This document shows positions 1-7,344 of a stretch of 64,000 bases of DNA, one piece after another; the stretch's first letter is position 1, and every line of letters starts with the position of its first letter. Under the pieces are notes generated by a model. The model was not told where the DNA came from and made no database searches. It saw only the letters and a program-made list of their open reading frames with translations. A program made the translations under genes and the position numbers. Origin of the DNA: Olleya sp. Bg11-27. Its GTDB lineage: Bacteria; Bacteroidota; Bacteroidia; Flavobacteriales; Flavobacteriaceae. Where the stretch lies: the NCBI RefSeq assembly GCF_002831645.1, contig NZ_CP025117.1:1557514-1621513 (forward strand). The letters are read 5' to 3'.

Positions 1-329
1 GGGTGTATTTAAGTGGTGATGTTATGTGGGATTTTGAAAAAAATGCAGCTAAAAAAGCAGTTGAAAACTTGCAAAGTGTAAAATATGTAGTGAATAATAT
101 TGCGTTAAAAAACACAGTGAGAGCGGAAGACATTAAAGACAAAATTAAAAAAGCATTCGAGCGTTCTGCAGATATAGATGCTAAGGATATTACAGTTAAA
201 GCCGAAGGTCACAATATTAAATTGACCGGTAAAGTGCATACATTAAAAGAAAAAGACGATGCTAGACGAACCGCTTTTTATGCACCGGGAGTTTGGAGTG
301 TAGAAAATGAGTTAGAAGTAGAGTATTAA
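1..329 (+). CDS. BON-domain protein, 5' end cut off by window
   Basis: The reading frame is open from base 1, so this is the C-terminal part of a longer protein. It aligns residue for residue with the last half of the neighbour at 505-1173 (shared pattern KAFxRSAxIDAKxI then KEKDDA), covering the end of one BON domain and one complete BON domain (about residues 40-108). BON domains are roughly 60-residue modules thought to bind membranes or phospholipid, found in osmotic-stress proteins such as OsmY. A strong terminator follows. The apparent GTG at position 3 is an internal valine, not a start. Location (periplasm or cytoplasm) cannot be judged because the N-terminus is missing. Confidence 0.8.
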   Translation, partial: VYLSGDVMWDFEKNAAKKAVENLQSVKYVVNNIALKNTVRAEDIKDKIKKAFERSADIDAKDITVKAEGHNIKLTGKVHTLKEKDDARRTAFYAPGVWSVENELEVEY

Positions 330-377
330 ATCTTTTTTAAATCTATAAGAAACAATAATTAGGTTGTCTTATAAGAA

Positions 378-418
378 ATCACCCTAACACAATACCATGT
401 GTTAGGGTGATTTTTTTT
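378..418 (+). terminator. Rho-independent terminator after first BON gene
   Basis: A perfect 13-bp stem (378-390 with 399-411) encloses an 8-base loop and runs into eight T residues. It ends the upstream BON transcript and separates it from the operator-containing promoter region of the next gene. Confidence 0.9.
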
Positions 419-421
419 GAG

Positions 422-437
422 ACTGACTTAGGTCAGT
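422..437. promoter_or_regulatory. CRP/FNR-type operator candidate ACTGACTTAGGTCAGT
   Basis: A near-perfect 16-base inverted repeat with the TGA-N6-TCA layout of CRP/FNR-family sites. It lies 75 bp (centre) upstream of the BON gene start at 505. Similar 16-mers occur at 7052, 11165, 11198, 16963 and 19090, all upstream of genes near the REC-CRP regulator at 12229-13299. Assignment to that regulator is inference. Confidence 0.6.
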
Positions 438-467
438 ATGTAATATAATTTAACGTAGTACATTTAT

Positions 468-483
468 ACTGACTTAGGCATTA
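468..483. promoter_or_regulatory. Degenerate second operator copy, one base short
   Basis: ACTGACTTAGGCATTA matches the operator at 422-437 in its left arm but lacks the T of the right-arm TCA, giving a one-base shorter spacing. It lies about 46 bp downstream of the first copy and about 30 bp before the BON start. It may be a decayed or weak site. Confidence 0.35.
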
Positions 484-504
484 TAATATTTAAAAGGGAT
501 AGAT

Positions 505-1173
505 ATGAAAACAGATTTTGAATTAAAAAAGAATGTTTTAGAAGAGTTAGCGTGGCTACCAAATATAGATGAAACTCAAATAGGTGTCACTGTAAACCAT
601 GGTGTTGTAACACTTACGGGAGAGGTTAATGAGTTACCGAAAAAAATGGCAATTGAAGATGCGGTTAAGCGTCTCTCTGGTGTAAAAGCTGTAGCAGAGG
701 CAATTACCGTAAAATATAGTAGTAGCGATAAGCAATCTGATATAGAGATTGCAAAAGCGGCAATAAATGCTTTGGAATGGAATGCCTCTGTACCTTCAGA
801 AGCCATTATTGTTGAGGTGGAAGACGGGAGTATTTATTTAACGGGAGAATTAGAATGGCCTTATCAAAAAAGTTTTGCAAAAAGAACTATCGAACATTTA
901 TATGGTGTAAAAGAAGTTGTTAATAATATCCATCTAAAGCCAAAACCAACACCAAGTAATGTCGAGCATCTAATTCACAAAGCGTTTACACGTTCGGCAA
1001 ATATTGATGCTAAAAATATTAAAGTGGCGGTCAATGATCATGAGTTAACATTAAGCGGGACAGTGCATTCTATTAAGGAAAAAGATGATGCCGAAATTGC
1101 AGCATATAATACACCAGGCATAAATAATGTGATCAATCAATTAAAAGTGGACTATTATCCAATGTATTTATAA
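505..1173 (+). CDS. Triple BON-domain protein
   Basis: This 222-residue protein consists of three consecutive BON modules (about residues 5-70, 75-142 and 150-218), each with the typical GxVxLxGxV/GxIxLxGxL strand pattern. No signal peptide is visible: the N-terminus is charged (MKTDFELKK), so cytoplasmic or peripheral membrane action is more likely than export. It is a paralogue of the truncated gene before it, and the pair looks like a tandem duplication. Two operator-like palindromes stand in its upstream region, and the dehydrogenase gene at 1195 follows 21 bp later, so they are probably cotranscribed. BON proteins are commonly induced by osmotic or envelope stress; the exact ligand is unknown. 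Confidence 0.85.
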   Translation: MKTDFELKKNVLEELAWLPNIDETQIGVTVNHGVVTLTGEVNELPKKMAIEDAVKRLSGVKAVAEAITVKYSSSDKQSDIEIAKAAINALEWNASVPSEAIIVEVEDGSIYLTGELEWPYQKSFAKRTIEHLYGVKEVVNNIHLKPKPTPSNVEHLIHKAFTRSANIDAKNIKVAVNDHELTLSGTVHSIKEKDDAEIAAYNTPGINNVINQLKVDYYPMYL

Positions 1174-1194
1174 AAACAAATAAAAATTATTAAA

Positions 1195-2091
1195 ATGAAT
1201 TATAAAAATGTAACTGTAGCAGGAAGTGGTGTTTTAGGCTATCAAATAGCGTTTCAAACAGCATTTCATGGGTTTAATGTCACTGTTTATGATATTAATG
1301 ATGCTGTTTTAGAAAAAGCAAAAGCAAAATTCGATACCATGTGTGACGTGTTTAAAAGGGATTTAAATGCAACACAAGAGCAACTAGATGTAACACGTCA
1401 AAATCTAAGTTACACGTCCGATTTGGAAGAAGCGGTAAAAACTGCCGATTTACTAATTGAAGCCGTACCAGAAAACCCAAAAATTAAAATAGAGTTTTAT
1501 CATAAGTTAGCTAAGGTCGCTCCAAAAAAAACGGTGTTTGTAACAAACTCTTCCACGCTGTTGCCAAGTCAATTTGCAGAAGCAACAGGACGTCCAACAC
1601 AATTTTTAGCGTTGCATTTTGCGAATAATATTTGGAGTCATAACACTGCAGAAATTATGGGTCATGCCACTACAGATCCACAAATTTTTAAAGATGTAGT
1701 CGCGTTTGCTAAAGCTATTGGGATGTTAGCTTTACCATTGCATAAGGAACAACCAGGATATATCCTTAACTCTTTGCTTGTGCCATTATTAAGCGCAGCG
1801 ACTAACTTATTAGTAAATGAGGTTGCAGATGTGGAGACTATAGATAAAACATGGATTAAAGCAACGGGAGCACCTGTTGGACCTTTTGGTATCTTAGATG
1901 CTGTAGGGATTACTACGGCTTATAATATTAATAAAATAGCAGTAGAAAAAACAAATGATCCTTTAAAAATCAAAACCGTAAAATACTTAAAAGAACATTT
2001 TATAGATAAAAATAAATTGGGTGTTGTTACGGGAGAAGGATTTTATAAGTATCCAAATCCAGCGTTTATGGATCCTGGTTTTTTAAAATAG
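1195..2091 (+). CDS. 3-hydroxyacyl-CoA dehydrogenase family protein
   Basis: 298 residues. The N-terminal Rossmann fold has the NAD-binding GSGVLG motif at about residues 11-16 and an acidic residue after strand 2 (VYDIN). The central part keeps the family layout, but the usual HFFNP active-site motif reads HFANN. The C-terminal helical domain (about 185-290) contains the GPFGILDAVG segment typical of the family. Members oxidise L-3-hydroxyacyl-CoA to 3-oxoacyl-CoA with NAD, for example 3-hydroxybutyryl-CoA. It follows the BON gene with a 21-bp gap, an odd pairing that suggests stress-linked expression rather than a beta-oxidation operon. Exact substrate unknown. Confidence 0.8.
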   Translation: MNYKNVTVAGSGVLGYQIAFQTAFHGFNVTVYDINDAVLEKAKAKFDTMCDVFKRDLNATQEQLDVTRQNLSYTSDLEEAVKTADLLIEAVPENPKIKIEFYHKLAKVAPKKTVFVTNSSTLLPSQFAEATGRPTQFLALHFANNIWSHNTAEIMGHATTDPQIFKDVVAFAKAIGMLALPLHKEQPGYILNSLLVPLLSAATNLLVNEVADVETIDKTWIKATGAPVGPFGILDAVGITTAYNINKIAVEKTNDPLKIKTVKYLKEHFIDKNKLGVVTGEGFYKYPNPAFMDPGFLK

Positions 2092-2255
2092 GTATTCATT
2101 TATCGTAATAACTAGGGTGACCGATAGAACGTATATAAAATTGAAGATTTGGGTGGTGTGCGTTTAATCATTTGATTGAAGATTTAGCATGATAATATCT
2201 AAACAATATAGGCTAATGTGTTAAATTTATAAAAAATCACGATCCCATATTTTTA

Positions 2256-4760
2256 ATGCAAACAAATAATTTTAATATAAAAGGATTAACTAATACGGAA
2301 GTGCTAGAAGCACGCTCAAAATTTGGTTATAACAAACTAGAGGTCAAAAAAGAGTATTACTTTTTAGAAGCCATTAAAAGTTTAGTAAAAGAGCCGATGG
2401 TTATTTTGTTGATGGTGGCTTCCTCTATTTATTTTATTAGTGGAGATGTGGGAGATGGTATTTTTTTGACCTCAGCCACAATATTGGTTGCTGCTATTTC
2501 TTTATACCAAGATTCTAGAAGTCGTAATGCCTTAGAGAAACTTAAAACTTTTTCAGAACCTAAATGTAAAGTTATTCGTGATGGTGTAACCGAAGATATA
2601 AAAAGCGAATTGTTGGTTGTAGGAGATAGTCTGATCGTTGAAGAAGGCGGTACTGTGGCAGCTGATGGTGTTATTGTGCATTCTAACGATTTTTCAGTAA
2701 ACGAATCTATTCTAACCGGAGAGTCTTTAACGGTTTATAAAGATAAAACTAAAACAAACCATCAGGTGTATCAAGGAACATTGGTTTCTGGTGGATTGGC
2801 TATTGTTACCGTTACTGCTATTGGTAATAATACGCAATTAGGAAAAATAGGAAAAAGCTTAGAAGGCATCCATAAAGAAAAAACACCTTTAGAATTACAG
2901 ATCAATAATTTTGTAAAAAAAATGGCTATCGTTGGGGCTGTTGTTTTTATGATTGTTTGGGGAATTAACTTCTACCATTCTCATACTATTTTGGATAGTT
3001 TACTAAAAGCATTGACTTTAGCGATGAGTATTTTACCAGAAGAAATTCCGGTAGCTTTTGCAACGTTTATGGCTTTGGGTTCATGGCGATTGATGAAGCT
3101 TGGCGTTATTGTTAAGCAAATTAAAACGGTTGAAACTCTAGGTAGTGCGACCGTGATTTGTACAGACAAAACAGGTACTATTACAGAAAATAAAATGAGC
3201 TTGGCTAGACTTTATACCTTGTCTTCGGGTAAAATACTAAAATTAGAAGATAGCCTGGGGGCTGCAGAGCGTGAACTGATTAGAGTGTCCATGTGGGCGA
3301 GTGAACCAATCCCTTTTGATCCTATGGAAATAGCATTGCATAATGCTTATAAAAAGACCAGTCAGATTGATGAACGTCCAGCATTTACGCTTGTGCATGA
3401 ATACCCTTTGGGCGGAAAGCCACCTATGATGACGCATGTGTTTCAAAACAGTCAAGGCAAAAGGATTATTGCCGCAAAAGGAGCACCAGAAGCGATACTG
3501 GTCATTTCAAAGCTTTCAACTGAAGAAAAAGAGCATATCAATAATGCTATTAAAACAATAACAGCAGAAGGATATCGTGTCTTGGGTGTGGCAGAAACTT
3601 ATTTTAAAGGGGATGCTTATCCACAAAAACAACAGGATTTTCAATTTGAATTTAAAGGAATTGTCGCTTTTTATGATCCTCCAAAGAAAAATATAGCTTC
3701 TGTACTAGATAAATTTAGTCTGGCAGGTATTACGGTTAAAATTATTACTGGCGATAATGCTTTAACCACTAGGGCTATTGCTAAAGAGATTGCATTAAAA
3801 GGTTTTGAGAAAAGTATGTCTGGAGACGAATTAATGCAACTAACAGAAACAGAATTACAGCAAAAAGTAAAAGACACCACTATTTTTACAAGAATGTTTC
3901 CTGAAGCAAAATTAAAAATTATTAATGCTTTAAAAGCGAATAATGAAATAGTAGCTATGACTGGAGATGGTGTTAATGATGGTCCAGCTTTAAAAGCAGC
4001 ACATATTGGTATTGCTATGGGGAAAAAAGGAACCGAAATAGCTAAGCAAGCAGCATCTTTAATCTTATTGGAAGATGATTTATCAAAAATGGTAGATGCT
4101 ATTGCTATGGGAAGGCGGATTTATGCGAATCTTAAAAAAGCCATTCAGTATATTATTTCTATTCACATCCCGATTATTTTAACGGTGTTTATTCCCTTAG
4201 CATTAGGTTGGGCGTATCCCAATATATTTTCTCCAATACATATTATTTTTTTAGAATTAATTATGGGACCAACATGCTCTATTATTTATGAAAATGAACC
4301 GATAGAGAAAAATACAATGCTTCAAAAGCCACGTCCGTTTACCGTTACTTTTTTTAATGGAAAAGAATTAATGACAAGTATCATACAAGGTCTAATGATT
4401 GCTTTAGGCGTACTTGTTGTGTATCAATATGCTATACAAAGTAATTATAATGAAGCTTTAACACGTAGTATGGTTTTTACTACATTAATAGCGGCTAATA
4501 TATTTTTAACGTTGATTAATCGCTCTTTTTATTATTCTATCCTAACCACCTTGAAATATAAAAATAAGTTAGTGCCATTAATAATTAGTATTACTATAAT
4601 TATTACAACTTCATTGCTTTTTATTACTCCATTTGCAAAATTCTTTGAGTTTGAAGGGTTAAGTTTTGTTCAACTTGTTATTAGTGTAGTGAGTGGTTTT
4701 TTAGCCGTTATTTGGTATGAAGGTGTAAAATGGAACACCCGAAGAGTACGTCACCAATAA
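2256..4760 (+). CDS. Cation-translocating P-type ATPase
   Basis: 834 residues, the usual length of a P2/P3-type pump. The actuator TGES motif lies near residue 153, the phosphorylation site is DKTGT with D304, the P-domain has ITGDN and TGDGVNDGPA, and there are paired N-terminal, M3-M4 and C-terminal membrane helices. M4 carries PEEIP where calcium pumps usually have PEGLP or PEELP. M6 reads MGPTCSIIYENEP instead of the NxxTD seen in calcium ATPases. It lacks the metal-binding N-terminal domain of copper or zinc pumps. The ion is therefore uncertain; calcium, magnesium or protons are possible. It stands alone in a stress-gene region with a 164-bp leader. Confidence 0.85.
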   Translation: MQTNNFNIKGLTNTEVLEARSKFGYNKLEVKKEYYFLEAIKSLVKEPMVILLMVASSIYFISGDVGDGIFLTSATILVAAISLYQDSRSRNALEKLKTFSEPKCKVIRDGVTEDIKSELLVVGDSLIVEEGGTVAADGVIVHSNDFSVNESILTGESLTVYKDKTKTNHQVYQGTLVSGGLAIVTVTAIGNNTQLGKIGKSLEGIHKEKTPLELQINNFVKKMAIVGAVVFMIVWGINFYHSHTILDSLLKALTLAMSILPEEIPVAFATFMALGSWRLMKLGVIVKQIKTVETLGSATVICTDKTGTITENKMSLARLYTLSSGKILKLEDSLGAAERELIRVSMWASEPIPFDPMEIALHNAYKKTSQIDERPAFTLVHEYPLGGKPPMMTHVFQNSQGKRIIAAKGAPEAILVISKLSTEEKEHINNAIKTITAEGYRVLGVAETYFKGDAYPQKQQDFQFEFKGIVAFYDPPKKNIASVLDKFSLAGITVKIITGDNALTTRAIAKEIALKGFEKSMSGDELMQLTETELQQKVKDTTIFTRMFPEAKLKIINALKANNEIVAMTGDGVNDGPALKAAHIGIAMGKKGTEIAKQAASLILLEDDLSKMVDAIAMGRRIYANLKKAIQYIISIHIPIILTVFIPLALGWAYPNIFSPIHIIFLELIMGPTCSIIYENEPIEKNTMLQKPRPFTVTFFNGKELMTSIIQGLMIALGVLVVYQYAIQSNYNEALTRSMVFTTLIAANIFLTLINRSFYYSILTTLKYKNKLVPLIISITIIITTSLLFITPFAKFFEFEGLSFVQLVISVVSGFLAVIWYEGVKWNTRRVRHQ

Positions 4761-4880
4761 AGCTGATTCATATTTTTTTTAGAGCTTGTTTATAGCAATA
4801 TTTTTGAGGTTTTTAATAAAAAGTATTATATTATAAAAGCGACAAGCAGGTGTTGGTTAACTCGTGAAAAAAGATTTTAT

Positions 4881-5645
4881 ATGAAAATTGTGTCGTGGAA
4901 TGTTAATGGAATTAGAGCTATCGTGAAAAAAGATTTTTTTGAATCTATAGCAACTTTAAATCCAGATATTTTGTGCTTGCAAGAAACAAAAGCTCAGGAT
5001 AATGAGGTTGCAAAGGCATTGGTGTCTTTAAGTAATTATAAACAATATTATAATTCGGCAGATAAAAAAGGCTATTCAGGAACGACTATTTTAAGTAAAT
5101 CAAAACCCTTGTCGTTTACTATTGATATGGGCGTTGAGACTCACGATACAGAAGGAAGAATACAATGTGCAGAATACCATGGTTTTTATTTAGTTAACGT
5201 TTATGTCCCTAATTCTGGTCAAAAATTAGAGCGTTTAGACTATAGAGAAAAATGGGATGCCGCTTTCTTGATCTATTTAAAAAAATTGGAAAAGACTAAG
5301 CCTGTTATGGTCTGTGGCGATTTTAATGTAGCCCATAAGGCGATAGATTTAAAAAATGACAAATCTAATTACAATAAAACTGCGGGCTACACACAAACTG
5401 AAATTGATGGCATGGATAATTTTATCAATGCCGGTTTTGTAGATATTTATAGAAACAAATACCCCGAGACTATTGCTTATACTTTTTGGAGTTATCGTTT
5501 TAAGTCCAGAGCACGTAATACAGGGTGGCGTATTGATTATTTTTTGGTAAGTAAGTCTCTTGTTAGTAAAATAAAAACAACACAAATATTGTCAGATTAC
5601 TATGGTTCTGACCATTGTCCAATTAGTCTAGAAATCACTTTGTAA
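4881..5645 (+). CDS. xth: Exodeoxyribonuclease III (AP endonuclease)
   Basis: 254 residues, matching the ExoIII/ExoA family of the endonuclease/exonuclease/phosphatase fold. Visible catalytic residues are N7 in SWNVNGIRA, metal-binding E35 in LQETKA, the GDFNVAH motif (Asp and Asn), the YSGT loop, and the C-terminal SDHCP motif. The family cleaves DNA 5' of abasic sites and degrades 3' ends in base-excision repair. It converges with the minus-strand gene at 5661. A 17-base sequence just before the start (4862-4878) is repeated inside the gene at 4921-4937. Confidence 0.95.
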   Translation: MKIVSWNVNGIRAIVKKDFFESIATLNPDILCLQETKAQDNEVAKALVSLSNYKQYYNSADKKGYSGTTILSKSKPLSFTIDMGVETHDTEGRIQCAEYHGFYLVNVYVPNSGQKLERLDYREKWDAAFLIYLKKLEKTKPVMVCGDFNVAHKAIDLKNDKSNYNKTAGYTQTEIDGMDNFINAGFVDIYRNKYPETIAYTFWSYRFKSRARNTGWRIDYFLVSKSLVSKIKTTQILSDYYGSDHCPISLEITL

Positions 5646-5660
5646 AACTTTCTAAATTAG

Positions 5661-6200
5661 TTAGTGTACATCATTAAGGAATTCTTTTAAAACATCTACC
5701 TGAAAACTACCAACAAGCGGTAAGCTTTTGTCAGCATTCAATATTACTAATCCATAGCCCAAATGCGATAATTTGCAATCCTGAATAATTTGGTTATTTA
5801 TTCCACTATATACGGGCATAAAATGCTTACTTGTCTCAATGTTAGACGTTTTTGAAATGCTTAGAGCTGCTGCTACTGCATCTGAGATTTGGTCCGGAGA
5901 TAATCCTTTTTCTGCTAGCTCGATTTTAGATAATAATTGTTCATGTTCTATTACACTTTGTTTTAAATCATCAAACAAATCAGCATGCACTTTGTCTAAG
6001 TTTTTTAGCATGTTTTCATACTCTGAATTGTTTTTCTCTGAAGCTTCTTTGTGCTTTAACAAATCATTGAAAAATTTAATTTCATCTTTCCAAAAGGCAA
6101 TAGTATCTAGCCATTCTCTGCTTTCAAAGTGTAAAACATCTAGTCCTGCACCAAGTAAATAATCCGTTTTTGGATTTGAAGTTTTTGTATTCATGGTCAT
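5661..6200 (-). CDS. Hypothetical coiled-coil protein
   Basis: 179 residues, not recognised. Residues about 45-95 are rich in Lys, Glu and Asp with heptad-like spacing and look like helical coiled coil. The C-terminal third (about 125-179) is mixed and ends in a hydrophobic strand-like stretch. No signal peptide or membrane segment is seen. It begins 20 bp after the sigma-like gene at 6221-6997 on the same strand and is almost certainly cotranscribed with it, so it could be a regulator or target of that sigma factor (inference). The start could be the ATG at 6200 or the second ATG at 6194. Confidence 0.7.
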   Translation of the reverse strand: MTMNTKTSNPKTDYLLGAGLDVLHFESREWLDTIAFWKDEIKFFNDLLKHKEASEKNNSEYENMLKNLDKVHADLFDDLKQSVIEHEQLLSKIELAEKGLSPDQISDAVAAALSISKTSNIETSKHFMPVYSGINNQIIQDCKLSHLGYGLVILNADKSLPLVGSFQVDVLKEFLNDVH

Positions 6201-6220
6201 GTGTTTAAAATGTAATTATT

Positions 6221-6997
6221 CTATTTATTAGTATATCTATTTAAAAGACTAAGCTGTAAAGCTTTTTTAGCATCTTTTAAAAGTTGTTCAACGTCTTCTA
6301 TGGTGTTGTTTCTTATTTCTGCAATTTCTTCTAGACTTAGCTCTTGAGTTGTAAATAATTCAAAAACATTACGCATAGCAGATGGTAGATTATATAACAC
6401 CATAGTGATATGATTTTTAATATCCTCCTCAGTTAAGTCTTTATCAATTTTTTCAATCCAACCTTTCTCTTTATTCTCAATAAATACGTGGTTTAAAGTG
6501 TAGTCGTTGTGGTTGTATGAGTTGTCTTCAAATTCTTCAATCAATTTTAAATGGCCATCTCCATCAGCATCAGAACTATATTTTTCTTGCATCGCATCCC
6601 ATTCTGGTTTAGAATAGTCATCAATGTTTTTGAAGAATAAATCATTAAATTCTTCAGTGGTACTAAGATCTTCTAACAATGCATTCGTTTTTTTATATAA
6701 CCATTGATAAAAGTGTTCTTCTTTTTCAACCTCATCTATATGATCATAAATTTCAACAAATAATTGATCTATGATATCGTCAGCTTTATACTTGTTTTTT
6801 GAGAAATGCCCTTTTCTAATAGCGATATTTAATTGTGTATTGACGTATTGTCTTATTTGTGGTATTATTTGTAATACTAAAAGATTAAAAGAGGCTTGAT
6901 CTCCTTCTTTTTTTAGTTTAATTAAATTTGGAAAGGATTTAGTTACGAATAAACGGAATTCCTTTTTGTTTTCGAAATAAGAAACATTTGTTTGCAT
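6221..6997 (-). CDS. Sigma-70 family RNA polymerase sigma factor, atypical
   Basis: 258 residues. The N-terminal part (about 55-115) resembles sigma region 2, with an ADDIIDQLFVEIY helix and a conserved W/Y pattern. The C-terminal part (about 200-255) resembles region 4: LPSAMRNVFELF followed by the helix-turn-helix segment LSLEEIAEIRNNTIEDVEQLL. The two are joined by an unusually long acidic linker of about 80 residues. ECF sigma factors are normally 170-200 residues, so this one is extended. An operator-like palindrome is centred about 62 bp upstream of the start. The downstream gene at 5661 may be its partner. Promoter targets unknown. Confidence 0.75.
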   Translation of the reverse strand: MQTNVSYFENKKEFRLFVTKSFPNLIKLKKEGDQASFNLLVLQIIPQIRQYVNTQLNIAIRKGHFSKNKYKADDIIDQLFVEIYDHIDEVEKEEHFYQWLYKKTNALLEDLSTTEEFNDLFFKNIDDYSKPEWDAMQEKYSSDADGDGHLKLIEEFEDNSYNHNDYTLNHVFIENKEKGWIEKIDKDLTEEDIKNHITMVLYNLPSAMRNVFELFTTQELSLEEIAEIRNNTIEDVEQLLKDAKKALQLSLLNRYTNK

Positions 6998-7051
6998 GTT
7001 ATAAGTCTTAATAAGTTATACGTAAAGATGGAAACTTATCGTTTGATGTAA

Positions 7052-7067
7052 AATGACTTAGGTCAGT
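7052..7067. promoter_or_regulatory. CRP/FNR-type operator candidate AATGACTTAGGTCAGT
   Basis: The core TGACTTAGGTCA is identical to that at 422-437. Its centre is about 62 bp upstream of the sigma-like gene (start 6997, minus strand) and about 285 bp from the ankyrin gene, so the sigma operon is the likely target. This is similar to the distance seen for the patatin gene site at 16963. Confidence 0.6.
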
Positions 7068-7250
7068 TGGTAATAAAAAGACAAACTGTCAATCTATTGT
7101 TATTATTCTATAATAATTTAATAAGTAATACTGCGTTAAGGATTGCATTTACATACTCTAAATGTATTGAATACGATACTAAATTATAACAAAATCAACG
7201 CATTAAAACTCTGTTTTACTTTTTAATAAAGACATTATTTTTATACAAGC

Positions 7251-7281
7251 TTATCACTGAAAACCGTGATAAATTTTATCA
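7251..7281. promoter_or_regulatory. Two overlapping inverted repeats before ankyrin gene
   Basis: TTATCAC (7251-7257) pairs with GTGATAA (7266-7272), and TGATAAA (7267-7273) pairs with TTTATCA (7275-7281). Both repeats are perfect over 7 bp and share the middle arm, so two mutually exclusive hairpins or two protein-binding palindromes are possible. They lie 64 bp before the start at 7345. Confidence 0.4.
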
Positions 7282-7344
7282 TATAAATAGTAATTTGCAC
7301 GCTTAAATAACTGATTATAATTTAGTAATATTAAAAATAATTTC

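Larger units (their letters stand above)
6998..7344. other. 347-bp intergenic regulatory region
   Basis: This divergent gap separates the sigma-like gene (minus) from the ankyrin gene (plus). It holds the operator candidate at 7052-7067 and overlapping inverted repeats at 7251-7281. I see no small open reading frame or RNA gene in it. Confidence 0.6.
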
